Source of the DNA: Rhodocyclaceae bacterium
GTDB taxonomy: Bacteria; Pseudomonadota; Gammaproteobacteria; Burkholderiales; Rhodocyclaceae
Assembly: GCA_018261935.1 (NCBI GenBank)
Contig: JAGTRP010000029.1
Span: 1 to 38,281 of the forward strand
DNA length: 38,281 bases
Direction: 5' to 3'
The position numbers were made by a program, and so were the translations under genes. How positions within the stretch are numbered: position 1 is the first letter of the stretch; each line of letters starts with the position of its first letter. The notes under the pieces are model-generated. The model was given only the letters and a program-made list of their open reading frames with translations. It did not search any database and had not been told where the DNA came from. Positions 23,847-32,254 of this stretch are shown one piece after another.

Positions 23847-25574
23847 CTAGACCGGCAACTCCAGCAGGAAGGTCGCTCCCCGGCCGGGTTCGCTTTCCAC
23901 CCGGACCCGGCCATTCAGGCGCTCCACCGCCTTCCTCACCAGGGCCAGGCCGATGCCGTTGCCCGGATACTCGCTGTAGGTATGCAGGCGCTGGAAAATC
24001 TGGAAGATCTTTTCGTGGTAGACCGGGTCGATTCCGATGCCGTTGTCCCGCACCCACAGGAGGCAGCGCTCCTGCTCGACGCGGCCGCCGATATCGATCA
24101 CCGGCGGCTGGGCCTGGCGGGAATACTTGAGGGCGTTGTCCACCAGGTTGCGCAGGATCTGGTGCAAGGCGGTGGGATTGCTGTTCACGCTCATGGGGCC
24201 GGGAAAATCCAGCCGGATGTCGGCACCGGACTGCCGGATGTCCTCGCTTCTCTCATGGAGGATGACCTTGACCGCCCCTTCCACGCCCGTGGGACGCATA
24301 TCCCAGTTGTGCTGTCCGATCTGGGCGTGGGCGAGCAAGTCTTCGACCAGGATGTTCAGGCGCGTGGCATTTTGACGGATCAGGTCGAGGAAGAGCAGTC
24401 CGTCGCCATCCAGACGGTCCCGGTACTTGTCGCTCAGCAGGGTACTGAAGCTGTTGATCCGCCCCAGGGGAGCCCGCATGTCGTGGGAAGCGGCGTAGGT
24501 GAATCCTTCCAGTTCCCGGTTGGCCGCCTCCAGCTCCGCGGTGCGCTCCCTGACCCGCTCTTCCAGGGTGGCGTTGAGCAACTGGATCTGGGCTTCTGCC
24601 TGCCGGCGCTCGAGGAGGTCCGCGGCCTGGCGGGCCAGGATGTCCAGGAGACGGAAATCCTGCTCGGAAGGCTGATGGGGGTGGCGCCAGTGGGTGGAGA
24701 TCATGCCCAGCATCCTGCCGCCGCGGGAAACCAGGGGCGTGCTCTGCATGGCGCGGATTCCGCTCTGCTGCGCCGTCGCCAGGTCCTCGGAACCGGCCAT
24801 GGAATGGCAATTCTCCGTGTCTGGCGCAACGGCTCGCCTGCCGGTCCCCAGGGCGATGCCGCAGGTGGTCCTGGAATCGGCCCGGACCCATTCCCAGAAT
24901 TTCGCCGCTTCCGGACTGAAGCCGCGGTGAGCCAGCAGGCGCAGCTCTCCGCCCTCGCCCCGTTCCGGGTAAAGCACCTGCATGCTGGCGCAATCGGAGC
25001 CCATGATGGCGACGGCCGCGTCGATGATCTCCTGGTACAGGCCCTCGACGTGATCCTGGTGGATGAGCGCGGCGCTGATGCTCTGCAAAAGTTTGGTTTC
25101 AGCCAGCTCTGCGGTGCGTTCGCGGTTGAGGCGCTCGACCTGTGCTTCCGCTGCCTTGCGCTGACTGATATCGATCCCCAGGCCGACCAGGTAGGACCTG
25201 CCGCCGATCGTCGTCCGCCGCCCGGTGAAACGGTAGGGAATGCAGCGGCCATCCTTGGTGAGCAGAGGCGCCTCCATCTCCGATTCCCCTGTCCGGAAAA
25301 CCTCCTCGATCCTTTCCAGAAGCAGGGGAGCGGTATCGTCGCCGAACAGTTGGAACATGCGCATCCGGGCCAATTCCTCGGCCCGGTAGCCCGAAACCTC
25401 GCAGAGCCGCTGGTTCCAGTGGACATATCTCCCGTCCGTGTCCAGCATGTAGAAGATGCCCGGCAGGCTGTTGATGATGTCGTCGGAGAACTGCTTCTCC
25501 TGGCGCAGCGCAGCTTCCGCCGGTTCCCCCTCGGACATGGCGGATTCCCGGACTCCGTTCTCCACAAGTTTCAC
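23847..25574 (-). CDS. PAS-GAF sensor histidine kinase
   Basis: A 575-residue soluble sensor kinase. The GTG at 25572-25574 follows AGGAAGAG. A PAS domain with its C-terminal PAC motif covers about residues 28-155 (I-F-Y-M-L-D-T-D-G-R-Y-V and V-G-L-G-I-D-I-S-Q-R). A GAF domain lies at about 175-325, followed by a coiled coil. The HisKA domain has the phosphorylated His364 in A-A-S-H-D-M-R-A-P-L. The ATPase domain shows N-L-V-D-N-A-L-K-Y, D-N-G-I-G-I-D and G-N-G-I-G-L-A-L. There is no membrane segment, so the signal is internal. The receiver protein at 27550 is the nearest possible partner, but two genes on the minus strand separate them. Confidence 0.93.
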   Translation of the reverse strand: MKLVENGVRESAMSEGEPAEAALRQEKQFSDDIINSLPGIFYMLDTDGRYVHWNQRLCEVSGYRAEELARMRMFQLFGDDTAPLLLERIEEVFRTGESEMEAPLLTKDGRCIPYRFTGRRTTIGGRSYLVGLGIDISQRKAAEAQVERLNRERTAELAETKLLQSISAALIHQDHVEGLYQEIIDAAVAIMGSDCASMQVLYPERGEGGELRLLAHRGFSPEAAKFWEWVRADSRTTCGIALGTGRRAVAPDTENCHSMAGSEDLATAQQSGIRAMQSTPLVSRGGRMLGMISTHWRHPHQPSEQDFRLLDILARQAADLLERRQAEAQIQLLNATLEERVRERTAELEAANRELEGFTYAASHDMRAPLGRINSFSTLLSDKYRDRLDGDGLLFLDLIRQNATRLNILVEDLLAHAQIGQHNWDMRPTGVEGAVKVILHERSEDIRQSGADIRLDFPGPMSVNSNPTALHQILRNLVDNALKYSRQAQPPVIDIGGRVEQERCLLWVRDNGIGIDPVYHEKIFQIFQRLHTYSEYPGNGIGLALVRKAVERLNGRVRVESEPGRGATFLLELPV

Positions 25575-25719
25575 GATCTCTTCCTGTTATGCGGACGGCT
25601 GCACGCCTCCATCCTTCGCGGAATATGCCCCTGGCCAAAGACCCGCCTCGCCTATTATGCATCACGCTTGAAAGGAAAATGTCAGCGAAGTGAGCTCCCA
25701 TGGAAGGCGGCAGAGGCCG

Positions 25720-26385
25720 TCAGGGCGTCGGCCGGAAACGGTACCCCTGGTAAGCCATCACCACGCCTTCCCGGCTCACTTGCTCCAGCTTGACCCCAGG
25801 GCTCACTTCCTCGCCCTCCTTGACCAGCCGGTCGTTGATGAAGGCGATCCTGACCTCCGACTCGTCCGTTCCGGCGTAGCCGCCGAAGGTGATTTTCGGC
25901 AGGCCGCTCCGGATGTCCGCGGGAAGCTCCTGGTAGGCGAGGATGCGTTCCGCCGGTGCCGCCTGGACGGCCTTTGCCAAGGGAGAGGCCACCTTGGCCG
26001 GCAGCTTGGCGCCCTCCGCCCCGGCCCGGACCGAAGCTGCCGATTTGGTCACCGTGCTGACCTTGGCGCTCATCACCGGGGATCTGGGCAAGGCCGGCGA
26101 CGATGCCGCGACCGGCGGCACCGGAATGGCATCCCCCCGCTGGATGGGTAGCGGCGGCGCCGCCGCCAGGACCACCCCGGCCGGCTTCGCCGCCTGCCAG
26201 GGATGCCAGGCGCCCAGGGCGAGTCCGGCGACCAGCATGCCGGCGCCGGCCAGGACAGCGGCACCGCCAAGCCCGGCATGGCTGCCGGGCGCCACCACGT
26301 AGACGGTGCCGGGGGCCGGGCCGGGAGCGGCACCGGCCCGGCGTTCGGCTTCGGATCTTTTCAGGGCATCGAGAATATAGGACAT
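25720..26385 (-). CDS. gspB: GspB-like general secretion pathway protein B
   Basis: A 221-residue inner-membrane protein. The N-terminus M-S-Y-I-L-D-A-L-K-R-S-E-A-E-R-R is the hallmark of GspB. One transmembrane helix follows at about residues 38-60, then an Ala/Pro-rich periplasmic linker, and a C-terminal T2SSB domain with I-L-A-Y-Q-E-L-P, F-G-G-Y-A-G and V-M-A-Y-Q-G-Y-R-F. GspB works with GspA/ExeA to place the secretin in the outer membrane through peptidoglycan. The ExeA-like gene lies 2 nt upstream on the same strand, the standard pairing. Confidence 0.93.
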   Translation of the reverse strand: MSYILDALKRSEAERRAGAAPGPAPGTVYVVAPGSHAGLGGAAVLAGAGMLVAGLALGAWHPWQAAKPAGVVLAAAPPLPIQRGDAIPVPPVAASSPALPRSPVMSAKVSTVTKSAASVRAGAEGAKLPAKVASPLAKAVQAAPAERILAYQELPADIRSGLPKITFGGYAGTDESEVRIAFINDRLVKEGEEVSPGVKLEQVSREGVVMAYQGYRFRPTP

Positions 26386-26387
26386 GG

Positions 26388-27335
26388 CTATCGCCCTCCC
26401 TTCCAGGAAAGTGGTTTTCCGGCGGCGGCTCCGCCGGCATACACGGCCGGGGCCAGGCCCGGGCCGAAGAGGGCGGCCCGCCATTCCCGCCAGCCCCGGA
26501 CAACGGGCCAGACTCCCCGCGCCGGCGGGCCCATCACCTCCCTCACCGCCTGTTCCAGAACGAGCCGGTCGACGCTCTCCAGGCCGTGCAGATAGGTGCC
26601 CAGCAGCGCCCGGTCACAGATGGCATTGACCAGGCGGGGAATCCCCCCGGTATGGCGGTAGAGGCGGCGCAGGACCGGCTCAGGGAAGAGCCGGCGCCGC
26701 ACTCCGGCCACCGCCAGCCGGTGCTGCACGTAGCTCGCCAGTTCTCCGGGGCTGAGGTGGGTCAGGTGGTAGCGGGCGACGATGCGCTGGGCGAGCTGGC
26801 GCAGCTCCGGACGGGCCAGGCGATCCAGCAGTTCGGGCTGGCCGATGAGAATGATCTGCAGCAGCTTGCGCTCACTGGTCTCCAGGTTGGTGAGGAGACG
26901 CAGCTGCTCCAGGACATCGGCCTCCAGGTTCTGGGCCTCGTCGATCATGAGCACCGTCCTCCGTCCCTGGCGATGGGATTCCACCAGGCGGCGGTTGATG
27001 GCATCCACGAAGGCCTTGGTGCCGCCGGAGGCGGAGGGTCCGGGAATGCGCAGCTCGTCGCACACCGTGGACAGCAGTTCCGGAATGGTCAGCTTGGGGT
27101 TGTAGATGAAGGCGATGTCGCAGTCCTCGGGCACGCATTCCAGGGCGCAGCGGCAGACGGTGGTCTTGCCCGTTCCCACTTCCCCGGTCAGGAGGACGAA
27201 GCCTCCGCCGGCGTTCTGCAGGCCGAAGACCAGATGGGCCAGGGCCTCGTCATGGCGGGGACTGAGGTACAGGTAGCGGGGATCCGGGGCGATGGAAAAG
27301 GGCTCGTCTCTGAAACCGAAGTATTCCCGGTACAT
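26388..27335 (-). CDS. ExeA/MshM-like AAA ATPase
   Basis: A 315-residue ATPase. The start M-Y-R-E-Y-F-G-F-R-D-E-P-F (ATG at 27333-27335) is diagnostic of the ExeA/MshM family; longer upstream frames lack it. Walker A is G51-E-V-G-T-G-K-T-T59 and Walker B is V-L-M-I-D-E-A-Q-N-L. The protein ends shortly after the AAA domain, so the transmembrane and peptidoglycan-binding parts of full-length ExeA are absent; this resembles MshM of the MSHA pilus system more closely. It is the first gene of the pair with gspB and is transcribed away from the receiver/gspE operon. Confidence 0.92.
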   Translation of the reverse strand: MYREYFGFRDEPFSIAPDPRYLYLSPRHDEALAHLVFGLQNAGGGFVLLTGEVGTGKTTVCRCALECVPEDCDIAFIYNPKLTIPELLSTVCDELRIPGPSASGGTKAFVDAINRRLVESHRQGRRTVLMIDEAQNLEADVLEQLRLLTNLETSERKLLQIILIGQPELLDRLARPELRQLAQRIVARYHLTHLSPGELASYVQHRLAVAGVRRRLFPEPVLRRLYRHTGGIPRLVNAICDRALLGTYLHGLESVDRLVLEQAVREVMGPPARGVWPVVRGWREWRAALFGPGLAPAVYAGGAAAGKPLSWKGGR

Positions 27336-27424
27336 GGTCCGCCTTTCCTTTCGAATATCGATGCGGCATCGGGCAGCAATATCCGCGCCAATGGCGACGC
27401 CGGGAAAGGTGGAGCCCGCCGCCA

Positions 27425-27440
27425 TGGCACGGGACATGCT
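27425..27440 (+). promoter_or_regulatory. Candidate sigma-54 promoter of the receiver/gspE operon
   Basis: TGGCACGGGACATGCT matches the sigma-54 consensus with one mismatch and has GG and GC in register. It lies 109 nt upstream of the receiver gene start. The GGCCAAC/TGTTGGC repeat found at the peptide loci is not present at the matching distance, so another activator or a chance match is possible. Confidence 0.5.
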
Positions 27441-27549
27441 GCACGGGAGCCCAGCAGCCGGAGACGGGCCCGTACCGGAACCCGGCTGCCGGCTGGGGGA
27501 AGGCGACGCCTTCTCCTCACCAAGACCAGCCCGGCGGCAGGAGGGATGC

Positions 27550-28002
27550 GTGCCCCACTCCAAGAAGATATTGATCGTCGAGGACGAGGAAATACTCGCC
27601 GAGAATCTCCTGGCCCACCTCCAGCGCTGCGGCTGGGAAGCCCGCATCGCCTCCACCGGCCGGCAGGCGATCGCCACCGCCGGCGCCTTCCTGCCCCAGG
27701 TCATCCTCCTGGACTACCACCTGCCCGACATCGACGGCTTCCAGGCCCTCGCCGCCATCCGCCATGCCCACGGAGCCGGCGACTGCATCCTGATGACCGG
27801 GCACTCCACCGACGCGGTGACGGGCGGCGCCCGCCGCCACGGCATCCGCCACATCCTGAGCAAGCCCTTCTCCCTGGCGGAGCTGCGGGCGAGCCTGGCG
27901 GCCGTGGCGGGTGACCTGCCTTCCCCCGCCATCCCCTTTTCCCCCGCCGGAGAACGCCGGCGGGGGGAGCGCCGCCAGGGAGGCGAGCGGCGCCGCCGGT
28001 AG
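27550..28002 (+). CDS. Single-domain response regulator with Arg-rich tail
   Basis: The GTG at 27550 follows CAGGAGGG and gives 150 residues. Residues 5-120 are a receiver domain: acidic pair E11-D12, phosphoacceptor D55 in I-L-L-D-Y-H-L-P-D, the switch threonine in L-M-T-G-H, and the lysine in L-S-K-P-F. No DNA-binding or enzymatic output domain follows. The last 16 or so residues are almost all Arg, Glu, Gly and Gln, a strongly basic tail that could contact nucleic acid, membrane or a partner. It precedes gspE on the same strand. The histidine kinase at 23847 may phosphorylate it. Confidence 0.88.
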   Translation: MPHSKKILIVEDEEILAENLLAHLQRCGWEARIASTGRQAIATAGAFLPQVILLDYHLPDIDGFQALAAIRHAHGAGDCILMTGHSTDAVTGGARRHGIRHILSKPFSLAELRASLAAVAGDLPSPAIPFSPAGERRRGERRQGGERRRR

Positions 28003-28034
28003 CCATCCGCGCCGGGTCGACAGCGGGGAAAAGT

Positions 28035-28048
28035 GGGGAAGATTCCCC
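28035..28048. repeat. Inverted repeat upstream of gspE
   Basis: GGGGAA-GA-TTCCCC is a perfect 6-bp inverted repeat between the receiver gene and gspE. The left arm also belongs to a larger stem (28033-28041 with 28073-28081, 9 bp). Either an operator or a terminator of the receiver transcript would fit. Confidence 0.35.
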
Positions 28049-28135
28049 GAAAAGCGTGGACATCCCCCCGCTCTTCCCCACCCCGGCGGCCCCCAGGAAG
28101 CCGCGGGCGGCCCGGATGGGCGGGACCTCTCCGGG

Positions 28136-28151
28136 TGGCATGCAATCCGCT
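28136..28151 (+). promoter_or_regulatory. Weak sigma-54-like sequence ahead of gspE
   Basis: TGGCATGCAATCCGCT keeps GG and GC in register but has three mismatches to consensus. If used, transcription would start near 28162, which would favour the gspE start at 28191 over earlier in-frame ATGs at 28056 and 28140. Confidence 0.25.
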
Positions 28152-28190
28152 TATGAAAACTGGAAAACAGGAAAAACCATAGACGCTGAC

Positions 28191-29888
28191 ATGGGCCCCC
28201 CCATCCCCGATCCCCTGGCCGCCTCCGGCGGTCTCGCCCCCGGCCTGCTCAAGGCCGCCCGGGAACGGGCCACCGCCTCGGGGCGCCGGATCATCGCCGA
28301 ACTGGAGGAAATGCTCGGGCTGCCGCCGGCCGACTTCGTCCGGGCCCTGGCCGCCAGCCTCCGCTTTCCGTCCCTGGACGGCAGTGCCCTGTTCGCCGCC
28401 CCGGCGGATTTCGGCCCCCTTTCCCTGGCCGAAGCCCTGCACCGGGAATGCGCCCTGGTGCGCCTCGCCGACGGAAAGCCGGCCGGGGTCTTCGCCGACC
28501 CCTTCGACCCGGCCCTGCTGGCCTGGCTCGATGCCCGCCTGGCCGGGGCCCCCCTCTACCTGACCCATGCCGCCGACCTGGCCGCCTACCTGGCCCGCCA
28601 GGAGGAGGAATTCCGGGCCGTGGACAACGTCGCCGCCGGGACGGAGCAGGAGGAACTCTCCGACCGGTCGGTGGAAACCCTGTCCCTGGCGCGCATCAGC
28701 GAGGATTCGAGCGTCGTGGTCAAGCTCGTCAATTCCACCCTCTACGATGCCCTCAAGGCCCACGCCAGCGACATCCACCTGGAGAGCACGGGGAGCGGCC
28801 TGGTCATCAAGTACCGGGTGGACGGGGTGCTGAACGCCATCAGCCGGGTCCAGGGCCAGGAAACGGCGGACCAGGTCATCTCCCGCATCAAGGTCATGGC
28901 CGAACTGGATATCGCCGAGCGCCGGGTACCCCAGGACGGGCGCTTCAAGGTGACCATCAAGGGCCGCCAGATCGACTTCCGCATTTCCATCATGCCCAGC
29001 ATCTTCGGCGAGGACGCCGTGCTGCGCATCCTGGACAAGCAGGACCTGGCCGACAGCGCCCACGGGGTGCGCCTCTCCGCCCTCGGTTTCGACGACGACG
29101 CCATCCGCACCCTGCGCCGCCTGGCCCGGGAGCCCTACGGCATGGTCCTGGTCACCGGCCCCACCGGCAGCGGCAAGACCACCACCCTCTACGCCATGAT
29201 CACCGAGATCAACAAGGGCCAGGACAAGATCGTCACCATCGAGGACCCGGTGGAGTACCAACTGCCCGGGGTGCTGCAGATCCCGGTGAACGAGAAGAAG
29301 GGGCTGACCTTCGCCCGGGGGCTGCGGTCCATCCTGCGCCATGATCCGGACAAGATCCTGGTGGGGGAGATCCGGGACCCGGAAACCGCCCAGATCGCCG
29401 TCCAGTCGGCCCTGACCGGCCACCTGGTGTTCACCACCATCCACGCCAACAACGTCTTCGACGTCATCGGCCGCTTCACCCAGATGAACGTCGATCCCTA
29501 CAGCTTCGTCTCGGCCCTGAACGGCATCCTGGCCCAACGCCTGGTGCGCCTGGTGTGCCCGAGTTGCGCCGTGTCGGTGGCTCCGGATGCCGAGGAGCTG
29601 GCCGAATCGGGCCTGGACCCGGGCAACGTCTCCCACTTCCGCTTCGTCGCCAGCCGGGGCTGCGGCCGCTGCCGGGGCACCGGCTACCGGGGCCGCACCG
29701 CCATCGCCGAAATCCTGCTCCTGGACGACGCCACCCGCCAGCTCATCATCGACCGCCAGCCCATCGCCCGGGTCAAGGAGGCGGCCCGGCGGCGGGGACT
29801 GCGCTTTCTCCGGGAATCCGCCGTCGCCCTGGTGTCCTCCGGCCGCACCACCCTGCAGGAGATCAACCGTGTCACTTTCGTGGCGTGA
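28191..29888 (+). CDS. gspE: GspE/PilB-family secretion ATPase
   Basis: The cytoplasmic hexameric ATPase that drives pseudopilus assembly. With the ATG at 28191 it has 565 residues; in-frame ATGs at 28140 and 28056 are alternatives. The N-terminal domain (about 1-130) resembles GspE N1/N2. The nucleotide-binding part shows Walker A G323-P-T-G-S-G-K-T-T331, the Asp box, Walker B I-L-V-G-E-I-R-D and the His box H-L-V-F-T-T-I-H-A-N. A four-cysteine zinc site is present near the C-terminus (V-C-P-S-C and C-G-R-C). It overlaps the PilM-like gene by 20 nt. No gspF platform gene follows, which is unusual. Confidence 0.95.
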   Translation: MGPPIPDPLAASGGLAPGLLKAARERATASGRRIIAELEEMLGLPPADFVRALAASLRFPSLDGSALFAAPADFGPLSLAEALHRECALVRLADGKPAGVFADPFDPALLAWLDARLAGAPLYLTHAADLAAYLARQEEEFRAVDNVAAGTEQEELSDRSVETLSLARISEDSSVVVKLVNSTLYDALKAHASDIHLESTGSGLVIKYRVDGVLNAISRVQGQETADQVISRIKVMAELDIAERRVPQDGRFKVTIKGRQIDFRISIMPSIFGEDAVLRILDKQDLADSAHGVRLSALGFDDDAIRTLRRLAREPYGMVLVTGPTGSGKTTTLYAMITEINKGQDKIVTIEDPVEYQLPGVLQIPVNEKKGLTFARGLRSILRHDPDKILVGEIRDPETAQIAVQSALTGHLVFTTIHANNVFDVIGRFTQMNVDPYSFVSALNGILAQRLVRLVCPSCAVSVAPDAEELAESGLDPGNVSHFRFVASRGCGRCRGTGYRGRTAIAEILLLDDATRQLIIDRQPIARVKEAARRRGLRFLRESAVALVSSGRTTLQEINRVTFVA

Positions 29889-30687
29889 CCGCTATATCGG
29901 AGTCTTGTCCCCGGAGCGGGTCGCCCTGGTGCGCCGGCGCCGGGGCTGGAACAGAGCCTTCGACATCCGGATCGATGCCCCCTGCGGGGACGCCTCTCCG
30001 GCAGCGGCGGCCACCGCCCTGGAAGGCCTTCTGCAGCGGCCCGAGGTCGCGGCGGGGAACATCACCCTCCTCCTCTCGAACCACTTCGTCCGCTACCTGC
30101 TGGTCCCCTGGCGCAGCGAAACCAAGACCCCCGAGGAATTCATGGCCTTCGCCGGCATCTGCTGCGACCGCCTCTATGGCGGCGACCCCGGCCGGCGCAT
30201 CCTGCGCACCGCCCGGGAACGGGCCGGCAGGCCGCGCCTGGCCGCCGTCCTGGAAGCCGAGTTCCTGGCGGCCCTGCGCCGGGCCGTCGGCGCCTCCCGG
30301 CTGCGCCTGGCGTCGGTCCAGCCCTACCTGGCGGCGGCATTCAACTGCCTGGGAGTTGCCTTCCGCCAGGACAGCTTCCTCTTCCTGGTGGCCGAGCCCA
30401 GCCGCACCTGCCTCCTGGTCGCCCTGGGCGGCTGTTGGCACAGCGTCCGGGCAGGCAGCGGGGAAGACAGCCCCCAGGCCCTGGCCGATCTCATCGAAAG
30501 GGAAGCCCAGCTGCTCGGCCTCGAACCGGACGGCATGCCGCCCATCTTCGTCCATAGCCCCCGGCAGTCCCGGCTCGATCTCCCCGAATGCAACGGGGTC
30601 GCCCCCGCGACCCTGGCCCTGCCCATCCCAGCCGCCCTGGCCGAGGGGGCGGATCCCCTCCTGGCCATGGCCATGACGGTGGCCTGA
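29869..30687 (+). CDS. PilM/MshI-like protein
   Basis: The start is a GTG at 29869, inside the end of gspE, preceded by CAGGAG; it gives 272 residues. The protein begins S-L-S-W-R-D-R-Y-I-G-V-L, the short beta strand that opens actin-like PilM/GspL cytoplasmic domains, and has a Y-L-L-V-P-W segment typical of MshI-type proteins. It lacks a transmembrane helix, so the membrane-anchored part must come from the next gene. Position and length fit the cytoplasmic half of a split GspL, as PilM is in type IV pili. Similarity is moderate, and the call rests partly on gene order. Confidence 0.75.
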   Translation: MSLSWRDRYIGVLSPERVALVRRRRGWNRAFDIRIDAPCGDASPAAAATALEGLLQRPEVAAGNITLLLSNHFVRYLLVPWRSETKTPEEFMAFAGICCDRLYGGDPGRRILRTARERAGRPRLAAVLEAEFLAALRRAVGASRLRLASVQPYLAAAFNCLGVAFRQDSFLFLVAEPSRTCLLVALGGCWHSVRAGSGEDSPQALADLIEREAQLLGLEPDGMPPIFVHSPRQSRLDLPECNGVAPATLALPIPAALAEGADPLLAMAMTVA

Positions 30688-30688
30688 C

Positions 30689-31213
30689 ATGCACCGCCTC
30701 GACATCGACTTCCACCGCCCCCCAGCTCCCAGCGCCCTGGGCTGGGCCCTCCTCCTGGCCGGTGTCGCCGCCCTCGCGGCCCTCCTGGCCGTCCAGTGGC
30801 AATGGCGGGAGGAGGCCCAAGAGCTCCAGGCGGCACTGCAGCAGGCGGAAGCCCGCCTGCCCCGCAACGCCCCCCGCCGGGCAGGGAAGGACGATGCGGC
30901 CCTGGCCGCCGCCCGCCAAGCCATCGCCAAGGCCCGCCTGCCCTGGGACGGCCTCTTCGCCGCCCTGGAGTCGGCGGACAATGAGGACGTCGCCGTCCTG
31001 GCGGTGGCGCCCGACGGTCCCCGGGGATTGGTGAAGGTGCACGCCGAATCCCGGAACCTGGCCGCCATGCTGGCCTTCCAGCGCCGCCTGGAACAGGGCG
31101 GCGGTCTGCGCCAGGTGACCCTGCTGGAGCACGACGCGGCCGGGGACAAGGGCGGCGCCCCGGTGCGCTTCCACATTTCCGCCGCCTGGGGAGGGAATCA
31201 TGGTCATCCCTAG
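30689..31213 (+). CDS. PilN-like inner-membrane assembly protein
   Basis: A 174-residue protein that starts 1 nt after the PilM-like gene. The short cytoplasmic N-terminus M-H-R-L-D-I-D-F is followed by one transmembrane helix (about residues 17-37), a coiled coil, and a periplasmic ferredoxin-like domain with F-A-A-L-E-S-A and V-H-A-E-S-R-N-L-A-A-M-L-A-F. This is the PilN/GspL-C layout: D-I-D-F or similar near the start binds PilM. It overlaps the next gene by 14 nt. The primary sequence is poorly conserved in this family, so the call is by topology and order. Confidence 0.75.
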   Translation: MHRLDIDFHRPPAPSALGWALLLAGVAALAALLAVQWQWREEAQELQAALQQAEARLPRNAPRRAGKDDAALAAARQAIAKARLPWDGLFAALESADNEDVAVLAVAPDGPRGLVKVHAESRNLAAMLAFQRRLEQGGGLRQVTLLEHDAAGDKGGAPVRFHISAAWGGNHGHP

Positions 31214-31742
31214 GCTGATCATCCTGGAGACCCTGGGCGACCTCGGCAAGCCGGGGCTCGCCGGCGCCCTTCTCCTCGTCGCCACCCTGCTCTACGGCGC
31301 CGCCGGGGTCCTGCCGGCCCGTGAGGAGCGGGCCCGGCTGGAAGAGCGGCTGGCCCGGGCCGAAGCCGCCCTCGCCCATCGGCAGGACGGGCCGGGCCGC
31401 CCAGGCCCGCCGGCCGACGGCGAAGCCTTCTACGACGCCCTCCCCACCGAGGCGGAAGTCACCATCTGGGTCGAGCGCATCTACGACACGGCAGCGGCGG
31501 AACAGCTCAACCTCGCCCGGGGCGAATATGTCCTGGCCCCCGTGGCCGACACCCGCCTCGTCCGCTACCAGATTTTCCTGCCGGTGAAGGGGGACTATCT
31601 CCGCATCCGGCGCTTCGTCGCCACCGCGCTGGCCACCATCCCCGGCCTGGGCCTGGAAAACCTCAGCCTGCAGCGCCAGAACATCGGCGACACCGAGGTG
31701 GATGCCTTGATCCGCTTCTCCCTCTACCTGGCCCGGCCATGA
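31200..31742 (+). CDS. PilO/GspM-like inner-membrane assembly protein
   Basis: A 180-residue bitopic protein with one transmembrane helix at about residues 17-38, a short coiled coil (E-E-R-A-R-L-E-E-R-L-A-R-A-E), and a periplasmic domain ending L-E-N-L-S-L-Q-R-Q and V-D-A-L-I-R-F-S-L-Y, the strand typical of PilO and GspM. It should pair with the PilN-like protein to form the inner-membrane ring. Its start overlaps the PilN-like gene and its end overlaps the PilP-like gene (ATGA), so the set is translationally coupled. Confidence 0.77.
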   Translation: MVIPRLIILETLGDLGKPGLAGALLLVATLLYGAAGVLPAREERARLEERLARAEAALAHRQDGPGRPGPPADGEAFYDALPTEAEVTIWVERIYDTAAAEQLNLARGEYVLAPVADTRLVRYQIFLPVKGDYLRIRRFVATALATIPGLGLENLSLQRQNIGDTEVDALIRFSLYLARP

Positions 31743-32254
31743 CCGGCAAGCGCCTCCTTTTCTGGATGGCTTTCCTCGCCGCCACCGGCGTCGCCGCGGT
31801 CCTGCCCGACCTCATGCACTGGGAGGAAGAAACCGCCGCCGCCCCTCCCCGGCCGGCCAGGGAAGCAGCCCCCGCCCCGGCCGCCCTGGAGACCGGGACC
31901 GCCCCCGAGCCCGACGCCCCCCCCGCCGGCAAGGGGGAAGAGGGCAAGGAGGCGGTTAACCTGTTCGCCGCCAAGACCTGGTTCGTGCCACCGCCGCCAC
32001 CGCCGCCACCGCCCCCCCCGCCGCCGCCTCCCCCCCCCTCGGCGCCGCCCCTGCCCTTCGCCTTCCTCGGCACCTTCGATGACGGTGCCCGCCCGAAGGC
32101 CTTCCTGCGCCGGGGAGAACAGGCCTACGCCGTGGCGGCGGGGGATGTCATCGACGGCACCTACCGGGTGGAAAGCATCCGCCCCGGCCAAGTGGTCCTC
32201 ACCTATCTGCCGCTAAACGTGACCCAAACCCTGTCCCCAGGAAGCCCGCCATGA
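31739..32254 (+). CDS. PilP/GspC-like protein with a 17-proline tract
   Basis: A 171-residue protein. The N-terminus is a transmembrane helix or uncleaved signal (about residues 7-22). Residues 25-83 are an Ala/Pro/Glu-rich linker. Residues 84-100 are 17 consecutive prolines, an extended rod long enough to reach across part of the periplasm. The C-terminal 70 residues (F-A-F-L-G-T-F, A-Y-A-V-A-A-G-D-V-I-D-G, Y-R-V-E-S-I) form the small beta domain shared by PilP and the HR domain of GspC, which contacts the secretin. It overlaps the secretin gene by 4 nt. The proline run would demand EF-P for translation. Confidence 0.8.
   Translation: MTGKRLLFWMAFLAATGVAAVLPDLMHWEEETAAAPPRPAREAAPAPAALETGTAPEPDAPPAGKGEEGKEAVNLFAAKTWFVPPPPPPPPPPPPPPPPPSAPPLPFAFLGTFDDGARPKAFLRRGEQAYAVAAGDVIDGTYRVESIRPGQVVLTYLPLNVTQTLSPGSPP

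Noticed and set aside
27292-27549. N-terminal extension of the receiver protein to an upstream ATG
   Set aside because: It would overlap the ExeA-like gene start and the promoter region; the GTG at 27550 has a good ribosome binding site and begins the domain properly.
27714-29636. Long minus-strand frame opposite the receiver and gspE genes
   Set aside because: The plus strand has clear receiver and GspE motifs with ribosome binding sites; the antisense translation has none.
31988-32038. Frameshift or sequencing error in the C-rich proline tract
   Set aside because: The frame continues correctly into the PilP-like beta domain and overlaps the secretin start as expected.
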